Positions 60,635-64,000 of a DNA stretch of 64,000 bases are shown piece after piece. Source of the stretch: Foliimonas ilicis (GTDB taxonomy: Bacteria; Pseudomonadota; Alphaproteobacteria; Rhizobiales; Rhizobiaceae); the NCBI RefSeq assembly GCF_039939195.1, contig NZ_JBDUUH010000010.1, positions 1 through 64,000 on the forward strand, in the 5' to 3' direction. The position numbers and the translations under genes are program-made. The number at the start of each line of letters is the position of its first letter. Position 1 is the first letter of the stretch. The notes under the pieces are model-generated. The model saw only the letters and a list, made by a program, of their open reading frames with translations. It was not told the origin of the DNA and did not search any database.

Positions 60635-61530
60635 GGCGATACCTCAAAGTTTGAATGCTGCATGGCGCGCAGCGTCATCGACCCTGCAAGCGCCTGACCG
60701 GGTTCGAGAATGTCCATACCCGCACCGAGTTGGCTACGGTTGATCGCGTCGGGCGCATGACTGACGGGTTCTGCACAAACGACGTCACGATCATTCGGCA
60801 CGTAGACATGGAGATGACGCATTGCGCCGTCGGCTTCGATGGAAAGTGCCGCCCCTAGTTCGGGCCAGGTGAGTTGCGCGCGACGCTCGCGCCAGCCCGT
60901 GAAGCAACCGTCGAACCACGGAAGATCGCCGAGCGCAGCCGGGCCGGCCGGATCGAAAGCGGAAACGTTGTGAATTGGAAGGGTCGGCAGACCGCGCGCG
61001 TCGCGCTCGAAAGTACCGTCAGCTTTGAACGTCAATGTGCACATTCGCGTCTTCACGAACCACGGATGAAGACCCATGCCGAAGGGCATTGCCGTCGAAC
61101 CATCGTTGCGGATCGACAGGTCGATGCGGATGCCGTCTTCCGACAGGCTCAACTTCTGCTGTGCGGCATAGCGATAGGGATTGCCGTCCCGTTCGAATTC
61201 CTGCGCCAGAATAAGCCCGTCCGCTTCTTCACTCACCACCGCCCACGGATTGTCGCGCGAGAACCCGTGGATCGCCATCTCCTCGGCGGGCAGATTGATG
61301 GGAAGTGCGAATTCCTGATTGCCGAAGGTGAAGCAACCTTTATCGATCCGGTTGGCGAAGGGCAGCATCGCAAAGCACCCCGCCTTGAAATCATTCGCGG
61401 ACTCATCGAGCGGCGCAAGCAACCGAACAACTGAGCCGTCCGGTCGCGTCCACTCCATAGACAGGATCGCCCCGCCATGTGCCGGATCGACCCGAACGCG
61501 GTAACCGCCGCCAGTCAGCTCAACAGTCAT
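60631..61530 (-). CDS. Aldose 1-epimerase (mutarotase) family protein
   Basis: Galactose-mutarotase-like enzyme of 299 residues. Expected catalytic residues are visible: a histidine in MAIHGFSRD, a second in GMGLHPWF and the glutamate in VCAEPVSHAPDAIN. It would equilibrate the alpha and beta forms of the sugar or uronate so the dehydrogenase can use the pool. It overlaps the uronate dehydrogenase stop by ATGA, so the two are translationally coupled. Confidence 0.88.
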   Translation of the reverse strand: MTVELTGGGYRVRVDPAHGGAILSMEWTRPDGSVVRLLAPLDESANDFKAGCFAMLPFANRIDKGCFTFGNQEFALPINLPAEEMAIHGFSRDNPWAVVSEEADGLILAQEFERDGNPYRYAAQQKLSLSEDGIRIDLSIRNDGSTAMPFGMGLHPWFVKTRMCTLTFKADGTFERDARGLPTLPIHNVSAFDPAGPAALGDLPWFDGCFTGWRERRAQLTWPELGAALSIEADGAMRHLHVYVPNDRDVVCAEPVSHAPDAINRSQLGAGMDILEPGQALAGSMTLRAMQHSNFEVSP

Positions 61531-62318
61531 TGGCCGCTATCGTCCCGGCTATAGCCGTCCGCAGCGAATGTGCCGCCTTGAAAGCGGCGCGTGACGGCAT
61601 CGCCCGTCTCAGGCAGCGGCGCAAATCGACTGGCATCATCCCGTGCCGCATAGCCAATTCGCTCGGCATCGTCATTCTTCCACCAGGACCCGCCGTTTGC
61701 CGAGACACCCCAGACGACAGCATGTCCCGTCTCCGGCGCTTCGATCGCCGCGATCACCAAGCGTTCGAGATCATCATGCGACAGCCAAGTGGCAAGATGG
61801 CGTTCCTCCGTTGGCACAGGCAGGCACGAGCCAATTCGCATATGCACGCTTTCGAGCCCATGCTTGTCGAACATCATCCTGCCGAGAAGTTCGCCATAGG
61901 CTTTGGACAGGCCGTAATAGCCATCGGGCCGCATGGGATCGCGCGGGTCGATAAGCTCGCCGCGCTTGTAGTAGCCAATGGCGTGATTTGAGCTGGCGAA
62001 AACGATGCGCTGCCTGCTTTCGCGGGCTGCTTCGAACAGATGCGTCAATCCAAGAATATTGGCGTCGATGATCGTGCGAAAAGGTTGCTCGTTGCTAATT
62101 CCACCAAGATGCACGATCGCATCGGTTCCTGCGACCAACGCCCTGACCGCGGGCTCGTCGACGAGGTCAGCCTGAACGAAATGCGCGCCTTCCGGAACGG
62201 CATCGGGAAAGGGCTGGATGTCGGAAAGCCTGACCTCATACCCTGCCTTCACGAGACGCGGCGCAAGAAGGCGTCCAAGCGTGCCGGAAGCACCCGTGAG
62301 AAGAATGAGGCGTGCCAT
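61527..62318 (-). CDS. udh: Uronate dehydrogenase
   Basis: NAD-dependent enzyme of 263 residues of the extended SDR type. It matches the Agrobacterium uronate dehydrogenase I know through many blocks: LLTGASGTLGR, IVHLGGIS, RIVFASSNHAIGYYKR, the catalytic tyrosine in GLSKAYGE's preceding DGYYG, RIGSCLPVP, TWLSHDDLERL, VVWGVSANGGSWW and RFQGGTF. It oxidises galacturonate or glucuronate at C1 to the aldaro-lactone. It lies two bases after the SMP-30 lactonase stop. The assignment is strong; uronate versus related sugar preference needs assay. Confidence 0.88.
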   Translation of the reverse strand: MARLILLTGASGTLGRLLAPRLVKAGYEVRLSDIQPFPDAVPEGAHFVQADLVDEPAVRALVAGTDAIVHLGGISNEQPFRTIIDANILGLTHLFEAARESRQRIVFASSNHAIGYYKRGELIDPRDPMRPDGYYGLSKAYGELLGRMMFDKHGLESVHMRIGSCLPVPTEERHLATWLSHDDLERLVIAAIEAPETGHAVVWGVSANGGSWWKNDDAERIGYAARDDASRFAPLPETGDAVTRRFQGGTFAADGYSRDDSGQ

Positions 62319-62320
62319 CG

Positions 62321-63187
62321 TCAGATACCCCGCATACGGTGGACCGGCACACCGCGAACCGGCGCCTCAGCCAGAAAGACACCGCCTGACTGCCCGGTAT
62401 CATCGGAAGCGTTCATACGATGGGATGTGACGGCAAGCAGCCGCAAATCCGGACCGCAAAAACACGGCATGGTGGGCGCAGGCACCGGAAACACATGCTT
62501 TTCACGAAGCTCGCCATTGGCAGCAAAGCGATTAAGCACACCAGCCGAGACGCCAGCGCTCCAATAGTCGCCAGTCATGTCGCAGGCTCCCCCATCAGGA
62601 CGCCCGGTCTTCTCGTCAAGATCGCGCATGCGGCTACGGTTCGAGATCGCTCCTGAAGCCGCAGCGAAATCATAGCGGTCGATCCATGGCCCGCGTGAAT
62701 CCGAATGGTACATGACTGTTCCATCGGGCGACCAGGCGAGACCATTGGATATGGCAAAGCCTTCGGAAACGGTCATCGCGCCGCCATCCGCGTCAACTCT
62801 GTACAAGCGGCTGATCGGCTGGCGCTCGGCGCGCCCATCCATGCTGCCGACCCAGAAGGCACCGTCCGGCCCGACCTTGCCGTCGTTGAGACGCGACGTG
62901 TCCGGCTCGTCATAGCCAGTCCACAAATCCCGCTTTTCATCCGTCTCCGGGTCAAAAACGATCACTTTGCGGGCCAAAGCGACAACCAGCGCACCGCTTT
63001 CGCCAAGTCCGAGCGCCGTCACCTCCGTTCCGAACGACCAGCGCCGGCGAACGCCATCGGCAAGGTTGATCTCGATCACTTCGCCGCCTGGAATGTCGCA
63101 AACAAAAAGCGTGCCGCGCCGCTCGTCCCAGAGCGGGCTTTCCAGAAGGCCAGCGCGCAGATCAGCGATGCAGCGGAATGGACCCAT
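62321..63187 (-). CDS. SMP-30/gluconolactonase family lactonase
   Basis: Metal-dependent beta-propeller lactonase of 288 residues. Metal ligands are visible as Glu in LLESPLWDE, Asn in RLNDGKVGPDG, Asn in AISNGLAWSPDG and Asp in GRPDGGACD. The ATG at 63187 overlaps the preceding gene's stop by one base (TGATG). Upstream in-frame codons would fall inside the enolase-family gene. It should open the lactone made by uronate dehydrogenase. Confidence 0.88.
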   Translation of the reverse strand: MGPFRCIADLRAGLLESPLWDERRGTLFVCDIPGGEVIEINLADGVRRRWSFGTEVTALGLGESGALVVALARKVIVFDPETDEKRDLWTGYDEPDTSRLNDGKVGPDGAFWVGSMDGRAERQPISRLYRVDADGGAMTVSEGFAISNGLAWSPDGTVMYHSDSRGPWIDRYDFAAASGAISNRSRMRDLDEKTGRPDGGACDMTGDYWSAGVSAGVLNRFAANGELREKHVFPVPAPTMPCFCGPDLRLLAVTSHRMNASDDTGQSGGVFLAEAPVRGVPVHRMRGI

Positions 63188-64000
63188 CAGGATATTCCTG
63201 TCGTCCGGCGGATCACATCGGGATGGTCGAGTACGAAGTCGGAAAGTTCGAGGCCGAGACCGGCACCTTCGAATGGATAAATCTCGCCTTTTTCGATGCG
63301 CGGCATAACGGTGACGAGATCGCGATACCAGGAGGTGTAGTAAGCGCGCACCGACTCCTGGAACACGGCATTCGGAAGGTTGAGCGAGAGATGGATCGAG
63401 GCCGCGAATACGACGGGACCGGTACAATCATGCGGCGCAACCGGGCGCTGGAACGTTTCCGCCATCGTGGCAATCTTCTTTGCCTCCGACAGTCCACCGC
63501 ACCAGGAGATGTCGAGCATGACATAATCCGTCGCATCGGCCTTGAGAACGTCGAGAAACTGCGAGCGTGTCGCCAGCGTCTCGCTGGCACAGACTGGAAT
63601 TCCCGCCTGGCGCGCATAGATGGCAAGGGATTGCGGGTTCACCATCTTGATCGGGTCTTCCGCCCAGAACGGGTTGAATTCGCGCAACGCCCTGGCAATC
63701 GATAGCGCGGAGGTCAGATCCCACATGGAGTGGAGTTCGACCATAACCTCCATCTGATTGCCCACGGCATCACGGATCTGGCGGAACGGTATCAGCGCCT
63801 TGTCGAGATCGCGCGCATGAATGAAATTGCCGCCGCTTGCCACGGCGAAGGGATCGAAAGGCCAGATTTTCATGGCCGTGATGCCTTCGGACAAAAGGCT
63901 TTCTGCGAGCGCCCCGGCATCGCGATGAAAGGCCAATTGATCCTCGTAAGGACCTTCTTTCCCTTCATCGGCGTCGCCGATGTAACGGCGCGTCCCGGAC
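63187..64000 (-). CDS. Enolase-superfamily dehydratase (mandelate racemase group), 5' partial
   Basis: The frame is open to the window edge: residues RRYIGDADEGKEG continue upstream of a TTG at 63936, so the gene starts beyond 64000. Visible motifs are KIWPFD (the usual KxK carries Trp), the metal/catalytic VELH, FWAEDP, ASETLATRSQF and the catalytic histidine in VAPHDCTGP. The ELH and PHD arrangement and NAVFQESVR near the end resemble galactonate/mannonate-type dehydratases. It overlaps the lactonase gene and would dehydrate an aldonate or aldarate. Substrate unproven. Confidence 0.85.
   Translation of the reverse strand, partial: SGTRRYIGDADEGKEGPYEDQLAFHRDAGALAESLLSEGITAMKIWPFDPFAVASGGNFIHARDLDKALIPFRQIRDAVGNQMEVMVELHSMWDLTSALSIARALREFNPFWAEDPIKMVNPQSLAIYARQAGIPVCASETLATRSQFLDVLKADATDYVMLDISWCGGLSEAKKIATMAETFQRPVAPHDCTGPVVFAASIHLSLNLPNAVFQESVRAYYTSWYRDLVTVMPRIEKGEIYPFEGAGLGLELSDFVLDHPDVIRRTTGIS

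Noticed and set aside
59174..60697. Long open frame of 507 codons on the plus strand
   Set aside because: It is antisense to the IlvD/Edd dehydratase gene, whose family motifs are unmistakable. The plus-strand translation is rich in Arg and His with no domain, as expected of a shadow in GC-rich DNA.
1..64000. Mobile elements, CRISPR arrays, tRNA or rRNA genes
   Set aside because: I found no transposase or integrase motifs, no regularly spaced repeats, and no cloverleaf or rRNA-like segments in the intergenic regions, which are almost all under 300 bases.

Overview
The window is a gene-dense stretch of an alphaproteobacterial replicon, most likely from the Brucella/Ochrobactrum group or a close Rhizobiales relative. 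That placement is an inference from protein style, the GC-rich codon use and the abundance of ABC importers; no rRNA or tRNA gene is present to anchor it. It holds about 60 protein genes, two of them cut by the window edges. I see no insertion sequence, prophage, CRISPR array or RNA gene. It reads as a catabolic region: consecutive modules, each made of a regulator, an ABC importer and a few enzymes.

Layout. (1) 1-1928: end of a beta-hydroxyacid dehydrogenase gene and a LysR regulator. (2) 1950-11105: a LysR regulator divergent from a seven-gene operon with an oligopeptide-type importer, two tandem nucleoside hydrolases and a DapA-type lyase. (3) 11113-17225: an RraA-fold protein, an IlvD/Edd dehydratase, an SsuABC-like importer and a GntR/FCD regulator. 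(4) 17271-21818: a VapBC-type toxin-antitoxin pair and two c-di-GMP enzymes. (5) 22012-28036: a sugar importer whose usual tandem ATPase is encoded by two separate genes, and a divergent beta-propeller lactonase. (6) 28160-41464: an apparent organosulfur-scavenging island with two SsuABC-like importers, a signal-less solute-binding protein, a rhodanese, three NtaA-type flavin monooxygenases in a row, an aldo/keto reductase and an FMN reductase. (7) 41751-45186: three exported proteins of unknown function. (8) 45339-49657: a CoA-transferase, an SDR, an orphan branched-chain-type binding protein and an IclR regulator. (9) 49654-57639: a TMADH-like demethylase, a polar amino-acid importer, a GlpD-like FAD oxidoreductase and a LysR regulator. 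(10) 57879-64000: a small unknown protein with a structured leader, then a uronate/aldonate operon (enolase-superfamily dehydratase, SMP-30 lactonase, uronate dehydrogenase, mutarotase, IlvD/Edd dehydratase, RraA-fold protein).

How the parts fit. Modules 3 and 10 carry paralogous dehydratase + RraA pairs, suggesting that the same dehydrate-then-cleave logic is applied to two sugar acids. In module 10, uronate dehydrogenase, lactonase and dehydratases form a plausible non-phosphorylative uronic-acid pathway. In module 6, FMN reductase would feed the three monooxygenases, whose substrates would enter through the SsuABC-like importers.

Several intergenic regions hold clear dyads: next to the LysR genes (10176-10196, 56710-56730), the GntR gene (16458-16485), the toxin-antitoxin promoter (17950-17998) and the IclR gene (48669-48698). 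Two strong stem-loops separate binding-protein genes from the rest of their importer operons (15345-15375, 25426-25453). Homology calls are made from motifs and recognised sequence style only; no database search was possible.
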